64,000 nucleotides of DNA from JAGVSR01 sp963750715 (GTDB lineage Bacteria; Pseudomonadota; Alphaproteobacteria; Rhizobiales; Hyphomicrobiaceae): assembly GCA_963750715.1 (NCBI GenBank), contig CAVVRP010000012.1, positions 1,054,001-1,118,000 of the forward strand. The letters are read 5' to 3'. A program made the translations under genes and the position numbers. Shown in pieces: positions 1-8,816 of the stretch (position 1 is its first letter; each line of letters opens with the position of its first letter). Under the pieces are notes generated by a model. It saw nothing but the letters and a program-made list of their open reading frames with translations. It made no database searches and was not told where the DNA came from.

Positions 1-704
1 GCCAACGCCTCGCTGGCGATCCCGGCGCGGCCGAGCGCCGGCCACTGCGCCCTCAGCCGCACACGCTCGAAATTGACGTCGGCATTGCTCGGATCCTCGA
101 CGAACGGATAGCCTCCTGCTTGCAGGGTTGCCACCAGCCTGACTTTGGCAACGCCGAGCAGCGGCCGCACGAGCCGCACCCGCGAGGACCCTGCCAAAGC
201 GCGATCGGCCGCCATGGCGGCGAGACCGTCGACGCCGCTGCCGCGCGCCAGTCGCATGAGCACCGTTTCGGCCTGATCATCGAGCGTATGGGCCGTTGCG
301 ACTGCGATTGCATGGCCTACAGCTGCCGCCGCATGCTCTTCGAGCAATCGATATCGCGCGTCGCGCGCCGCCTCCTGCAGCCCTGACTGGGGCTTGGCGT
401 CGCGCCAGCGCAAAATCGTATTATGAACTCCAAGACGCCGCGCCGTATCACCGACGAAAGCCGCTTCATCGGCCGACGCTGGCCGTAAACCGTGATCGAC
501 GGTTACGACCTCGAGCGCTGGAACAGGCGCGGCAACTAATTTCTGCCAGCGAGCCAGCAGAACCAGCAGGGCAAGACTATCAGGTCCACCCGAAACCGCC
601 GCGATGATGCGATCAAAGCTGCCAAGGCCCGTGAACAGGCCAGTGAGTTCTGCGTCACCGATTGGCTGAGGCGCTGGCTCCGGGTGTTGTACCCCACCGC
701 TCAT
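1..704 (-). CDS. tilS: tRNA(Ile)-lysidine synthase, C-terminus cut by window edge
   Basis: TilS uses ATP to join lysine to C34 of the CAU-anticodon tRNA-Ile, so that it reads AUA; it is an essential cytosolic enzyme. From an ATG at 704 the frame stays open to the window edge (234 codons). About 40 residues in is the PP-loop ATP-pyrophosphatase motif SGGPDS, followed by VTVDHG and, further on, TAHTLDDQAETVLMRL, all hallmarks of the N-type PP-loop family. The C-terminal tRNA-binding part lies outside the window. The gene follows cpoB after about 20 bases on the same strand, the usual alphaproteobacterial order (tol-pal, tilS, then often ftsH), so it is probably co-transcribed. Confidence 0.93.
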   Translation of the reverse strand, partial: MSGGVQHPEPAPQPIGDAELTGLFTGLGSFDRIIAAVSGGPDSLALLVLLARWQKLVAAPVPALEVVTVDHGLRPASADEAAFVGDTARRLGVHNTILRWRDAKPQSGLQEAARDARYRLLEEHAAAAVGHAIAVATAHTLDDQAETVLMRLARGSGVDGLAAMAADRALAGSSRVRLVRPLLGVAKVRLVATLQAGGYPFVEDPSNADVNFERVRLRAQWPALGRAGIASEAL

Positions 705-723
705 GGCCCGGCCTCATGATGCT

Positions 724-1722
724 TTATGGGCAACCGATGCGCTGGCGCTCGCTATCGGCCTTGGACTTCACCTGCTGTGCCGCCGTCGGATACTTCGCTG
801 CGACCTGACGCAATGCCGTGCAGGCGTCGTCGCGCTTGCCCAACTGCGCCAGCGACATGCCGCGCTTCAGCAGACTGTCCGGCGCCTTGGAACTGGAACC
901 ATACGCCTGGATGACGATATCGAACGCCTCGGCAGCATCGGAAAAGTTCTTCTGCACATAGTGCGTCTCGCCTAGCCAATAGAGCGCATTGGGAACGAGC
1001 GGATCGTTTGGATAGGCCTTCAGAAAGTCCGTGAAACCGGCCTGGGCTGCGCCAAAGTCCTGCTGCAGCAGATAGCCGTATGCGGCTTCATAAGCCTGCT
1101 TGGGATTGCCGGCCGGTTCGAGCGGTGCGGTAGCTACCGCTTCGGTATTGCTGGAAGGTACAGGTGCCGGGCTGAAGCCAGCCGGACCCGGCGGTGGCGA
1201 CGGCGGGCTATCGGACAGCAGTCCGCCGATGGGATCGCCGGTGGCCGACGTCACTGTCGTCGATCCGAATCGGCTGGTCTCGGTTGCCGCCGGAGGCGCC
1301 ATGTTCTGAACGGCCGGACCCTGACCGGTCTGGTGTGAAAGCTGCTCGACCTGCTGGCTCAGCGCGCGGACTTGCGCCTCGAGACTGTTGAGACGCCCGC
1401 CATCAGCAGCGGCCAAAGGCAGGGGCGGCCGGTTGGCCTGCGCGGCCCCGGGTGCACCGCCGCCCGAGCGGGCAAGCGATTCAAGGGTTCCAATCACGAC
1501 CTGCAGATCGATGAGTTGCTCTTCGAGTTGCTCGACGCGCTGGCGTAGGCCAGAATCTCCACCGGCAGGGGCGGCCTTCGCAGCCTTTGCAGGAGCACCC
1601 ACGGCCGCGTTCCCCGTGGTCGACTGCGCATGCCCCACCGGCACGGCAAAGCCAAGCCCGGCAAGTGTGAATGCAGCTGTCACCAGAAGCTTGGACGTGG
1701 TCGTCGTGTGGCTCGCTGTCAC
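724..1722 (-). CDS. cpoB: Cell division coordinator CpoB (YbgF), Tol-Pal associated TPR protein
   Basis: Periplasmic protein that in E. coli links the Tol-Pal machine to septal peptidoglycan synthesis. The 332-residue product has an N-terminal signal peptide ending near GHAQ, a coiled-coil stretch (repeated LEEQL, LEAQV, VEQL around residues 60-140), a Pro/Ser-rich linker, and a C-terminal TPR-like region of about 120 residues containing QAYEAAYGYL, YWLGETHY and LLKRGMSLAQLGK, as in the family. I chose the GTG start at 1722 because the hydrophobic signal begins shortly after it; the frame could open further upstream to an ATG at 1818, but that would put about 30 unlike-signal residues in front. 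It lies between the extra OmpA-like gene and tilS. Confidence 0.88.
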   Translation of the reverse strand: MTASHTTTTSKLLVTAAFTLAGLGFAVPVGHAQSTTGNAAVGAPAKAAKAAPAGGDSGLRQRVEQLEEQLIDLQVVIGTLESLARSGGGAPGAAQANRPPLPLAAADGGRLNSLEAQVRALSQQVEQLSHQTGQGPAVQNMAPPAATETSRFGSTTVTSATGDPIGGLLSDSPPSPPPGPAGFSPAPVPSSNTEAVATAPLEPAGNPKQAYEAAYGYLLQQDFGAAQAGFTDFLKAYPNDPLVPNALYWLGETHYVQKNFSDAAEAFDIVIQAYGSSSKAPDSLLKRGMSLAQLGKRDDACTALRQVAAKYPTAAQQVKSKADSERQRIGCP

Positions 1723-1831
1723 GTCATGTCCCGTGGTTCGAAGCTGCGCATCATACCTTAACTGCGTGATGCAGGATGTTGCGCTGCGGCGCAATGGGCG
1801 CAAGATCGGATCGGCCACATATTCTCATTGA

Positions 1832-2750
1832 TCATCTGACAGGCGCAACCTGGCCACCGGCGAAAAAGCCAGCTTTTCCTGGGGGCGCATGCCCCAGGGA
1901 ACCGGAGTTGGGCGTGAGAACCGTAACTGCGCGCCTGTTCTGCGCCGCGCAATCGGGATCAACGCACCTGGTGATGGGATTGTCGCGACCCCACGAGGCG
2001 ATTCGAACCCGGGCCGCCGGCACACCCTCCTCGATCAGACGACGGCGAACGGCGTCAGCTCGGGCCTCCGACAATTCCTCGTGCTGGGCATCGGTCAACG
2101 GCGAGTCGTCTGCGTGCCCCTCAACGACGGCGTCGAATTCGGGACGCCTCTTCAGCCATCGCGCCTGAGCAATCAGAACGGCGCGGGCGCGGCTACCGAG
2201 TTCTGCACTTCCGGCGGCGAAGAATACCCTATCTCCAGCCTCGATGATGAAGCTGTCCTCGACCCGTTCGCCCACAGCACGAGCCGCCGTCGGCCGCTGC
2301 GCAGCCGAACGATTGGCTGGAGGCGCTGTGGCATCGGACTGGGTCGGTGACGTCTCCGCAACGGCCGCGACCGGCTCCGATAGCGGACGGGCGTACAAAA
2401 GGGCCAGTTGCTGACGCGCTTTGGCAGCCAGCGGCGAATCAGGCGTGCGCGCGACCAGCATTTCGAAAAGGCGCTGCGCATCGTCGAGACGGCCGGCCTT
2501 GAGATCCTGGCTAGCCGCTGCGAACAGATCCTCCGGCGCATTGCCGTCGGCGTCGAGTAATGGATCGGAGACTGCCGGTTCGCTGGCGGCTTCTACATCG
2601 CCAATGGCCAGCGGGTCCAGCGCTTGAGCGCGAAACGGCCGACAGGATAGCGAAGGAAAGAGCGTAAGCGGCGGTCACAATGGCGTAGGCAAATGTTGCA
2701 CGGGGAAGCTTCTGGCGTGCCGAACCAACGCTTTTACCGAGCCGCTCCAT
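1832..2750 (-). CDS. Extra OmpA-family peptidoglycan-binding protein in the tol-pal cluster (one frame break)
   Basis: The C-terminal 120 residues form an OmpA-like domain: VFFAAGSAEL, then VVEGHADDSPLTDAQHEELS, RADAVRRRLIEEGV and QNRRAVTV, the standard peptidoglycan-binding fold. The N-terminus (from ATG 2750) encodes one hydrophobic segment (FAYAIVTAAYALSFAILSA) read in a different frame from the rest; the frames meet near 2630. After the break comes a short TPR-like helical stretch (DLKAGRLDDAQRLFEMLVA). It sits between pal and cpoB, where most relatives have nothing. Unlike Pal it has no lipobox; it looks anchored or exported through its N-terminal hydrophobic segment. The frame break is probably a sequencing indel, since the downstream domain is intact, but true decay is not excluded. 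Confidence 0.7.
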
Positions 2751-2919
2751 GGTACGCGATCCCGCAGGCGTATTCCGAGCGGGGACAAACTCACACCGCC
2801 ACACCCAAAGAGTGCTTGCGCATTGAGGCTAAACTTGGCCGGCGCATGGCAGATTTGCCGACGCGGGCAAAACTGATTTCTGAATTGCCTGATACCCATC
2901 GAAGGCCGAACCAGCTCAG

Positions 2920-3456
2920 CTAGCTCGGCGGCTGGGCCGCGACGCGATTGTTCAGGACGGTCTGGGCGCGCCGATTCTGCGACCAGCACGAAATATCGTT
3001 GCAGACCGCGACAGGGCGCTCCTTGCCATACGAGATGGTCCGCATTCGCTGCGCGGTAATGCCGTTCTGAGCGAGGTAGTTGCGGACAGATGTGGCGCGG
3101 CGCGCACCCAGCGCGATGTTGTACTCGCGGGTGCCACGCTCGTCAGCGTGACCCTCGACGGTTATCGTGTACTGCGGATACTGGCGCAGCCACTGCACCT
3201 GCTTCTGCAGCGTGGCCTGGGCTTCAGGTGACAGATCGGAACTGTCGGACGAGAAGTAGACCAGATCGCCGACGTTGACGCTGAAATCGCGCTGTGTGCC
3301 CGGCGTGATCGGTCCACCCTGGCCACCTGGACCAAGCTGGGCGTTTTCGGGCTCTTTGTTGGCGCAGGCGCTGAGCGCGAAGCCGCCGGCTACGATCACC
3401 AAGGCGCACATGACGCGAGCAAGCAGGGCGCGGACAGGCGGGTGATTCGGCGTCAT
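2920..3456 (-). CDS. pal: Peptidoglycan-associated lipoprotein Pal
   Basis: Outer-membrane lipoprotein that anchors the envelope to peptidoglycan and is moved by TolQRAB during constriction. The 178-residue product has a lipoprotein signal with lipobox LSAC at about residue 29, then an OmpA domain with VYFSSDSSDLS, TVEGHADERGTREYN, GARRATSVRNYL and CWSQNRRAQTV, matching the family in order and spacing. The ATG at 3456 is preceded by AAGGAA at a suitable distance; an upstream ATG at 3498 exists but would place extra charged residues before the signal. It is separated from the upstream micro-lipoproteins by a strong hairpin terminator, so it probably has its own promoter in 3457-3725. Confidence 0.95.
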   Translation of the reverse strand: MTPNHPPVRALLARVMCALVIVAGGFALSACANKEPENAQLGPGGQGGPITPGTQRDFSVNVGDLVYFSSDSSDLSPEAQATLQKQVQWLRQYPQYTITVEGHADERGTREYNIALGARRATSVRNYLAQNGITAQRMRTISYGKERPVAVCNDISCWSQNRRAQTVLNNRVAAQPPS

Positions 3457-3725
3457 TTTGTTTCCTTGCTCGGCGCCCTCGCGGTCGACAGCGGTCACAC
3501 GCAGGGCGGCAATTCCATATGGGAGGCAATACCTCTAGGATCGTACGAAAATGTGGCCGCGGTGATGGAAAGTCCAACGCCAATCGTCGGCAATGACCAG
3601 TTTTTCCAACTCTTTCCGATGAGCATGCCGCAAGAGCACGAACTTGTCGCCGGATGGGAGGGCTCTCGCAATCACCCCAACATTTTGGGTCGTTCGCCTC
3701 CGGCGTTGGAATTCGCCGGGTCGCC

Positions 3726-3780
3726 GAAAACAATTAAGACCGGATTGCGCTCGCTATGCGGGCGAAATCCGGTCTTTAAT
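3726..3780 (-). terminator. Long hairpin terminator between the micro-lipoproteins and pal
   Basis: An 11-bp perfect inverted repeat (AAGACCGGATT / AATCCGGTCTT) spans 3735-3776. Its loop can itself pair (CGCTCGC with GCGGGCG, one G-U), giving a rod-like hairpin. On the minus strand it is followed by TTAATTGTTTT. It lies about 40 bases past the stop of the second micro-lipoprotein and separates that small unit from pal. The remaining stretch up to pal (about 270 bases) holds no convincing ORF and presumably contains the pal promoter. Confidence 0.75.
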
Positions 3781-3820
3781 TCCAGAAATCCAGCAAAGAA
3801 TGCGGGAGTTCTTCGGAACC

Positions 3821-3952
3821 TTAGCGAGCCACTTCCGTGGCAGCCGGCAGGTCCGCACCGAGCTTCATCGGAGCAGCTTCTTCACGGCGGCAAGCGCCGA
3901 GAGCAACAGCAACGATCGCGGCAGCAAGAACGATAGCGCCCTTCATAGTCAT
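3821..3952 (-). CDS. Tandem micro-lipoprotein, copy 2 (43 aa)
   Basis: A 43-residue product from ATG 3952: a short hydrophobic signal, a lipobox ALGAC with the acceptor Cys at residue 21, then a mature tail of only 23 residues, starting CRREEAAPMKLGADLPAATE. A strong ribosome site (GAGGAGAAT) precedes the start. The tail is nearly identical to that of the gene just upstream (3993-4127): two substitutions (L/V and E/N) between the acceptor Cys and the stop. I do not recognise a named family; entericidin-like peptides are similar in size but do not share this tail. The location inside the tolB-pal interval suggests an envelope role, which is inference only. Confidence 0.75.
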   Translation of the reverse strand: MTMKGAIVLAAAIVAVALGACRREEAAPMKLGADLPAATEVAR

Positions 3953-3992
3953 TCTCCTCGTATAGGTGGTATTTGGATCCAAAAACGGACTA

Positions 3993-4127
3993 TTAGCGTG
4001 CCACATTCGTGGCGGCCGGAACGTCGGCTCCGAGCTTCATCGGTGCCGCTTCTTCACGACGGCAAGCGCCGAGCGCAACAGCTACAACAGCAGCCGAAAG
4101 AACGATCAGCCCCTTTACACCCTGCAT
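3993..4127 (-). CDS. Tandem micro-lipoprotein, copy 1 (44 aa)
   Basis: A 44-residue lipoprotein precursor from ATG 4127, preceded by CAGGAGACAAG, a good ribosome site. It has a hydrophobic signal, lipobox ALGAC (Cys at residue 22) and a tail CRREEAAPMKLGADVPAATN followed by VAR and the stop. It is the evident duplicate of the gene at 3821-3952, 40 bases downstream. The spacer between them contains a perfect 12-bp palindrome, TTTGGATCCAAA (3972-3983). Conservation is highest after the lipidated cysteine, which argues that the mature peptide, rather than only the export signal, is under selection. Function unknown; mature size is about 2.5 kDa plus lipid. Confidence 0.75.
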   Translation of the reverse strand: MQGVKGLIVLSAAVVAVALGACRREEAAPMKLGADVPAATNVAR

Positions 4128-4399
4128 GGTCTTGTCTCCTGATGCTTAATCGGCAACTAGCCGAATATTGGGGTACTGGCATGGCTCATCTTGTTCAAGG
4201 AAAGAGGCAGTCTCGTCACTGTTTTCCACCCTCTTAGATGCGAAAATGCCACGCCGTGATTTGCACTCCTCAGGACTTGAACCACTTGTGTGTGCCAACC
4301 CCGAAGATACTGATTGTACGCAACAAAACGCTCCTCCAAGTTGGGAGGCTCGACGCGAAGTGTAGCCGAAATAGCGTTAATCCGAGGTTAAGCGGCGTC

Positions 4400-5761
4400 T
4401 CAATTCCGGAGCGGCGACCAGGCCGGATCGGAGGCAAAGGAGGGGGTCGAAACGACTCGTTCGTTATATCCGGTGATGTCGACAGAGTAGATTCGGGGCC
4501 TCCTGATTCTCCTTGTGATTCCCGGAAGAACATCAAAACGCGCCCATTGGGGGACCAGGTGGGCCCCTCGTTATGGAACCCCTCGGTCAGGATTTGCTCC
4601 TCCGAGCCGTCCGGACGCATTACCCCAATCAGGAATTGGCCTTCGAGTTGCTTGGTAAACGCGATATTGTCACCTCGCGGCGACCAGACCGGCGTCGAAT
4701 AGCGGCCCGGCCCCTGGCTGAGCCGACGCTGACCCGAACCGTCGGCGTTCATGATGTAGATCTGCTGGGTGCCCTCGCGGTCGCTTTCGAACGCGATCTG
4801 GCGGCCGTCCGGCGAATAGCTGGGCCCTGTGTCGATCGCCTGCGACTGGGTAATCTGGCGGGTCTGCTTGGTTCGCAAGTCCAGTTCGTAGATCGAACTA
4901 TTGCCCTCCGACTGCTGGCTCATGATCACACGCTGGCCGTCGGGGGAAAACCGCGGCGCGAACGTCATGCCCGGGAAGTTGCCAACCAGCTGGCGTTCCC
5001 CCGTTTCGAGATTCATTAGGAACACGCGTGGCTGGTCCGCCGTGTAGGACATGAACGTGATTTCGTTGCTAGTGGGTGAAAACCGAGGCGTCAGAACGAT
5101 TTCGTTGCCCTTCGATAACAGGCGGACGTTGGCGCCGTCCTGATCCATGATGGCGAGCCGCTTGACGCGCTTGGACTTGGGACCCGTCTCGTCGATGAAA
5201 ACTACGCGGGTGTCGAAGTAGCCCTTCTCGCCGGTCAGGCGCTCGAAGATCTGGTCGGCGATGATGTGACCCACGCGGCGCCAGTTCTGGGCGGCGGTGG
5301 CGAAGCGCTGGCCCGCCAAGCGATTTGCCGGCGGCAGTATCCCAGAGGCGAAATTCCGATGTCAGCCGCCCATCGGCCGCGCGCGTGACGCGGCCGACCA
5401 TCAGCGCATCCGCGCCGATCTGGCGCCAGTCGGCAAACCGAGGGGCAGCATTGACGTCCCGGACCTGCTCCAGGAACGAAGTTCGGTCGAGCGGCTTGAA
5501 CAATCCCGACCGTTCGAGGTCGGCCGCGACCACATTGGAGATCTCGGCTGCAAGCTTGGGATCGTCGCCCATGAATTCGGGGATCGCAATCGGGATCGGT
5601 GCGATGGCGCCGCGTCCCTGCTCACCGCTCAGCTGGGCGAAGGCGGGAACGGCCGTGAGCCAGATGGCGGCGGCGGCCGCAGCAAGCATCTTCGCCGCCC
5701 TCCGCGCGAACGGCTTCAATTCTGCCTGCGATGCCGGCTCGATCATCAGTCGCATGCTCAT
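4400..5761 (-). CDS. tolB: Tol-Pal system beta-propeller protein TolB (two frame breaks)
   Basis: Periplasmic TolB binds Pal and is released by TolA during the Tol-Pal cycle. The N-terminal part (signal peptide ending near AFAQ, then the TolB N domain) runs in one frame from ATG 5761 to about 5310; the WD40-like propeller (repeated FSPDGQRV, YSPDGRQIAF, WSPRGDNIAF, WSPNGRVLMF) continues in another. A second break lies near 4505 beside a run of four C; past it the expected ending IYSVDITGYNE ... SDPAWSPL appears in a third frame, ending at a TGA at 4400. The net length, 454 codons, is normal for the family, so the two indels cancel. I read this as sequencing error in a functional gene. Confidence 0.88.
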
Positions 5762-5842
5762 GCTGGTCCTCGTTCGCGCGAACTGGCGATAGTCTGGCTA
5801 CCGATTGGGGTGAATATCCGAAACATGTGCCCCATGTCGCGA

Positions 5843-6910
5843 TCATTCCGGCGGCTTGAACTTCCAGTCTCTGATCTCGCGCCAACCCGTCTCATAAAGA
5901 TCAGGCGGCAGATTGTAGGGCTGACATCCCTTTACGGCACGGATTGCAGCCTCGGTCACGAGCTGGGCGACAGGACCGGAAGCCGGCACGACGACGGTCG
6001 GCTCGCTGGCTAACGATCCATCCTGCCGCATTCGCCAGGCGAGCGACACGGTCGTCTCGCTGTCGCCGCCGCCGGCGCCGGGATACCGCCAGCACGGCGC
6101 GATCTGGGAATCGAGCAAACCTTTCAGCAGCGCCTGCTCCGTAACGGATAAACGAGCCGCGTCGCCTTTCGAGGCGCCCGCTGTCGGCCCTGTGTAATCT
6201 GTCGGCCTGGTCGGCTGCGTGCCCGACAGCGGCGCCCCCTTTTTGGTGGGATCCTTGTCTAGCAGTGCCGCCATGCGGTCCGCCACGCTCTGCTGCTTTT
6301 TGGCCTCTTCTTCCTTGCGCTTCTTGGCCTTTTCCTCGGCCAATTTCTTCTTTTTCTTTTCCTCTTCCGCCTTGCGCTTTTTTTCCTTCTCGGCCTCGGC
6401 TGTCTTTTTGTCGTCTTCCACTTTCTTTTTGGCCTCTTCAGCCTTCTTGGCTTCGTCGGCGGCCCTTTTTTCCACTTCCTGCTTCTTCAGTTCGTCGGGA
6501 GTCGGTCCCGGCGGGGGCTCCGGCGGGGGCGGTTCGGCCAGCTTCTCGGCGATGGGGTCGGGCTTGGCCAGCTCGGGTATGGCAGGCTCAGGCGTCGGCG
6601 GATCTGCGGGCTTGGCCTCTTCGACGGGCGGCGGCGGTTCTGCCGGCGGTGTCGACCCCAGAACGGGATTGGGCTTTTCTGCTTCCGTCTTGGACGTCTC
6701 GGTCTTGGGTTCCTCCTTGGCTTTGGACTCCAATTCGGTTGCGGTCAGGCTGCCCTGCTTCAACTGCAGAAATTCCGACGGCGTGACGAGCGCGACGGCG
6801 ATGACGTCGGGTTCGGGCGAACGTAGCTGAGGGGTCGACTGGATGGTCAGAAGCGCCCACGCCAGAAGTGATGCGTGCAGAACGAGGGATATGGCGAGCC
6901 CGAAGTACAG
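5843..6910 (-). CDS. tolA: Tol-Pal bridging protein TolA
   Basis: TolA spans the periplasm and couples TolQR to TolB/Pal. The frame shows one N-terminal membrane segment (YFGLAISLVLHASLLAWALL), a Pro-rich region, a long Lys/Glu/Ala helical stalk (about residues 140-215) and a C-terminal TonB/TolA-like domain with one Cys pair (APCWRY, VKGCQPY). No ATG or GTG lies ahead of the membrane segment. The frame opens right after a stop overlapping the end of tolR, and the best-placed start is a CTG at 6910, seven bases after AAGGAAGG. Either this is a rare CTG start or an indel has destroyed an ATG; the start is therefore uncertain. About 355 residues. Confidence 0.88.
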   Translation of the reverse strand: MYFGLAISLVLHASLLAWALLTIQSTPQLRSPEPDVIAVALVTPSEFLQLKQGSLTATELESKAKEEPKTETSKTEAEKPNPVLGSTPPAEPPPPVEEAKPADPPTPEPAIPELAKPDPIAEKLAEPPPPEPPPGPTPDELKKQEVEKRAADEAKKAEEAKKKVEDDKKTAEAEKEKKRKAEEEKKKKKLAEEKAKKRKEEEAKKQQSVADRMAALLDKDPTKKGAPLSGTQPTRPTDYTGPTAGASKGDAARLSVTEQALLKGLLDSQIAPCWRYPGAGGGDSETTVSLAWRMRQDGSLASEPTVVVPASGPVAQLVTEAAIRAVKGCQPYNLPPDLYETGWREIRDWKFKPPE

Positions 6911-6914
6911 CGGC

Positions 6915-7367
6915 TTACCTTCCTTCCTCGACCTCGGTTACGAATGAGACTTTCTTGAATCCGCCGGCAGTGATGCGGCCAAGGACGCGAATGACGGCGC
7001 CGTAGTTCACAGCCTTGTCGCCCTTGACGAAAATCTGCTGATCGACGCCATTCTTCGAGATCGCCTTCAATTTGTCGGGAAGTTCGTCGAGCGGAACCAT
7101 GGTTTCGCCGATGAATGTGTCGCCGTTCGCCGCGACCGAAATAGTAAGCGGCTCCTTGCTGCTTTCGAGTTGTTGGCCCTTGGCCTGAGGCAGATCGAGC
7201 GGCACGCCGACAGTCAGGAGGGGTGCTGCCACCATGAAGATGATGAGCAGCACCAGCATAACGTCGACGAACGGCGTCACGTTGATTTCACTCATTGGCG
7301 AGTGCTTACGCGAGCGCCGACGCCGGCCACCGCCGCCGCTGCTCGCCGCTTTGAGACTGGCGCCCAC
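6915..7367 (-). CDS. tolR: Tol-Pal inner-membrane protein TolR (ExbD family)
   Basis: Proton-channel partner of TolQ. The 150-residue product has a basic cytosolic N-terminus with glycine and arginine runs, then SEINVTPFVDVMLVLLIIFMV, in which the membrane Asp of PFVDVML is the conserved proton-carrying residue. The periplasmic domain ends with AVIRVLGRITAGGFKKVSFV, as in ExbD/TolR. Length is normal. It begins three bases after the tolQ stop and ends just before tolA, so the genes are translationally linked. Confidence 0.96.
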   Translation of the reverse strand: MGASLKAASSGGGGRRRRSRKHSPMSEINVTPFVDVMLVLLIIFMVAAPLLTVGVPLDLPQAKGQQLESSKEPLTISVAANGDTFIGETMVPLDELPDKLKAISKNGVDQQIFVKGDKAVNYGAVIRVLGRITAGGFKKVSFVTEVEEGR

Positions 7368-7370
7368 GAA

Positions 7371-8084
7371 CTAGCTCCTCACATCGATCTGGCGCGAAAC
7401 GATCGCGGAAAACTCGTCGGCGAAGGCCTCGAGACGCTGGCTGATCTGCGCGCTGTCGGCAGAAAACTTGTTGTAGAAGACGACCGCGGGAATGGCCGCG
7501 ACAAGGCCGATCGCCGTTGCAAACAGGGCTTCGGCGATGCCCGGCGCCACGACGGCGAGGTTGGTATTCTTCGAGACCGCGATCGCCTGGAAGCTCGTCA
7601 TGATGCCGATGACGGTGCCGAACAGCCCGACGAACGGCGCAGTCGAACCGACCGTCGCCAGAAAAAGAAGACGCCGGTCGAGCCGCTCCATCTCGCGGCT
7701 GATGGTAACGTCCATCACCTTCTCGACGCGGAGCTGGATGCCGCCCATGGCGCGGATGTTGCCTTCGACCGAGCGCTTCCATTCCCGCATTGCGGCTACG
7801 AAGAGCGCCGCCATCGAGATGGTCTTGACCCGCGCCAGTGAATTGTAGAGCTCGTCGAGCGACTGGCCGGACCAGAACGTCTGTTCGAACCGATCCGCTT
7901 CGATGCGCGCACGCCGGAAGGCGAACAGTTTCTCGATGATGATCGCCCACGACCAGATCGAGGCGACGAGTAATCCGATCATGACTGCCTGTACGATAGG
8001 CGAGGCATGAACGAACAATTCGTAGAATGAGACCCCCGGCGCGGCAGGCGCGATGGTGGACTGCGCGACATCTGTTGGATTCAT
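7371..8084 (-). CDS. tolQ: Tol-Pal inner-membrane proton channel subunit TolQ (ExbB/MotA family)
   Basis: 237 residues. Three membrane segments: SPIVQAVMIGLLVASIWSW near residue 30, LLFLATVGSTAPFVGLFGTV near 140, and LFATAIGLVAAIPAVVFYN near 185, with the family motif VGLFGTVIGIM. It forms the stator with TolR that harnesses the proton gradient. It is the second gene of the ybgC-tolQ-tolR-tolA-tolB series. The 210 bases between ybgC and tolQ contain no ORF I can support and may hold a promoter. Confidence 0.96.
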   Translation of the reverse strand: MNPTDVAQSTIAPAAPGVSFYELFVHASPIVQAVMIGLLVASIWSWAIIIEKLFAFRRARIEADRFEQTFWSGQSLDELYNSLARVKTISMAALFVAAMREWKRSVEGNIRAMGGIQLRVEKVMDVTISREMERLDRRLLFLATVGSTAPFVGLFGTVIGIMTSFQAIAVSKNTNLAVVAPGIAEALFATAIGLVAAIPAVVFYNKFSADSAQISQRLEAFADEFSAIVSRQIDVRS

Positions 8085-8298
8085 AAAATCTCGACCGCTT
8101 TAAAGCCCCACGACCGGTGGCGGATGCTCCGCACGACCGTGCTTCCGCGGATAAGCGATTCGCCCCCCGCAGCCGCACCTATTCAGAGTTCCCCGCATGC
8201 AGACCCCGGCCAACGGGTCATGTTGCCGCGCAATATGACGAAACAAGGGCTCTTTCGGAGCATCACAGCGATCCGAGGAATTCCGGGGTCGGCATTTT

Positions 8299-8772
8299 TC
8301 AATGCCGTCCACCGAATGCCGCGCGCACGTGCGAGGGCAAACGCAGCGGCTTTCCCGACACCGCGACCAGCACCACCGTCACCGTCGCCTCGAACACCGG
8401 GCGGCTAGCGTTCTTAACGGTCTGTAGCAGCGTGACGCTTGCCCCGCCCGTCTCCTTCACGCGTGTTTCGATCCCGAGAATGTCGTCCATGCGCGAGGGG
8501 CGAAGAAAATCGCACGTCATGCGCCTGACGACGAAGGCGGCCGGCTCCGTGCTCGCCGACCCGTCGATGAGGCGACGGGAATCCGTGCCGAGCAGCCGCA
8601 GGAAATCGGTGCGGCCGCGCTCGCACCACCGAACGTAGGATGCGTGATAGGCGATGCCGCCGGCGTCGGTGTCCTCGAAGTAGACGCGCACGGGCAGCAC
8701 ATGATACCGGCCGGTCGGGTCATCGACGATGCGGCCCGCGAGGTCGGGCCATTGTGGTGATGGATGTTGCAT
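8299..8772 (-). CDS. ybgC: Tol-Pal associated acyl-CoA thioesterase YbgC
   Basis: Hot-dog-fold thioesterase hydrolysing acyl-CoA (or acyl-ACP) thioesters; in many Gram-negatives it heads the tol-pal operon. The 157-residue product contains RVYFEDTDAGGIAYHASYVRWCERGRT (split here: VYFEDTDAGGIAYHASY then VRWCERGRT), the canonical active-site region with the catalytic Asp and the Y-H pair, followed by MTCDFLRPSRMDDIL. Start chosen as the ATG at 8772 (MQHPSPQ); another ATG nine bases upstream would add three residues. Confidence 0.93.
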   Translation of the reverse strand: MQHPSPQWPDLAGRIVDDPTGRYHVLPVRVYFEDTDAGGIAYHASYVRWCERGRTDFLRLLGTDSRRLIDGSASTEPAAFVVRRMTCDFLRPSRMDDILGIETRVKETGGASVTLLQTVKNASRPVFEATVTVVLVAVSGKPLRLPSHVRAAFGGRH

Positions 8773-8816
8773 GCGCCACATCTAGCGCAAGGCGCGGCAC
8801 CCGCCCATGACGAGCT

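Noticed and set aside
2005..2030. tRNA-like string GATTCGAACCCGGGCC, and a similar one at about 41290
   Set aside because: T-arm look-alikes inside conserved protein-coding frames; no acceptor stem or anticodon arm around them.
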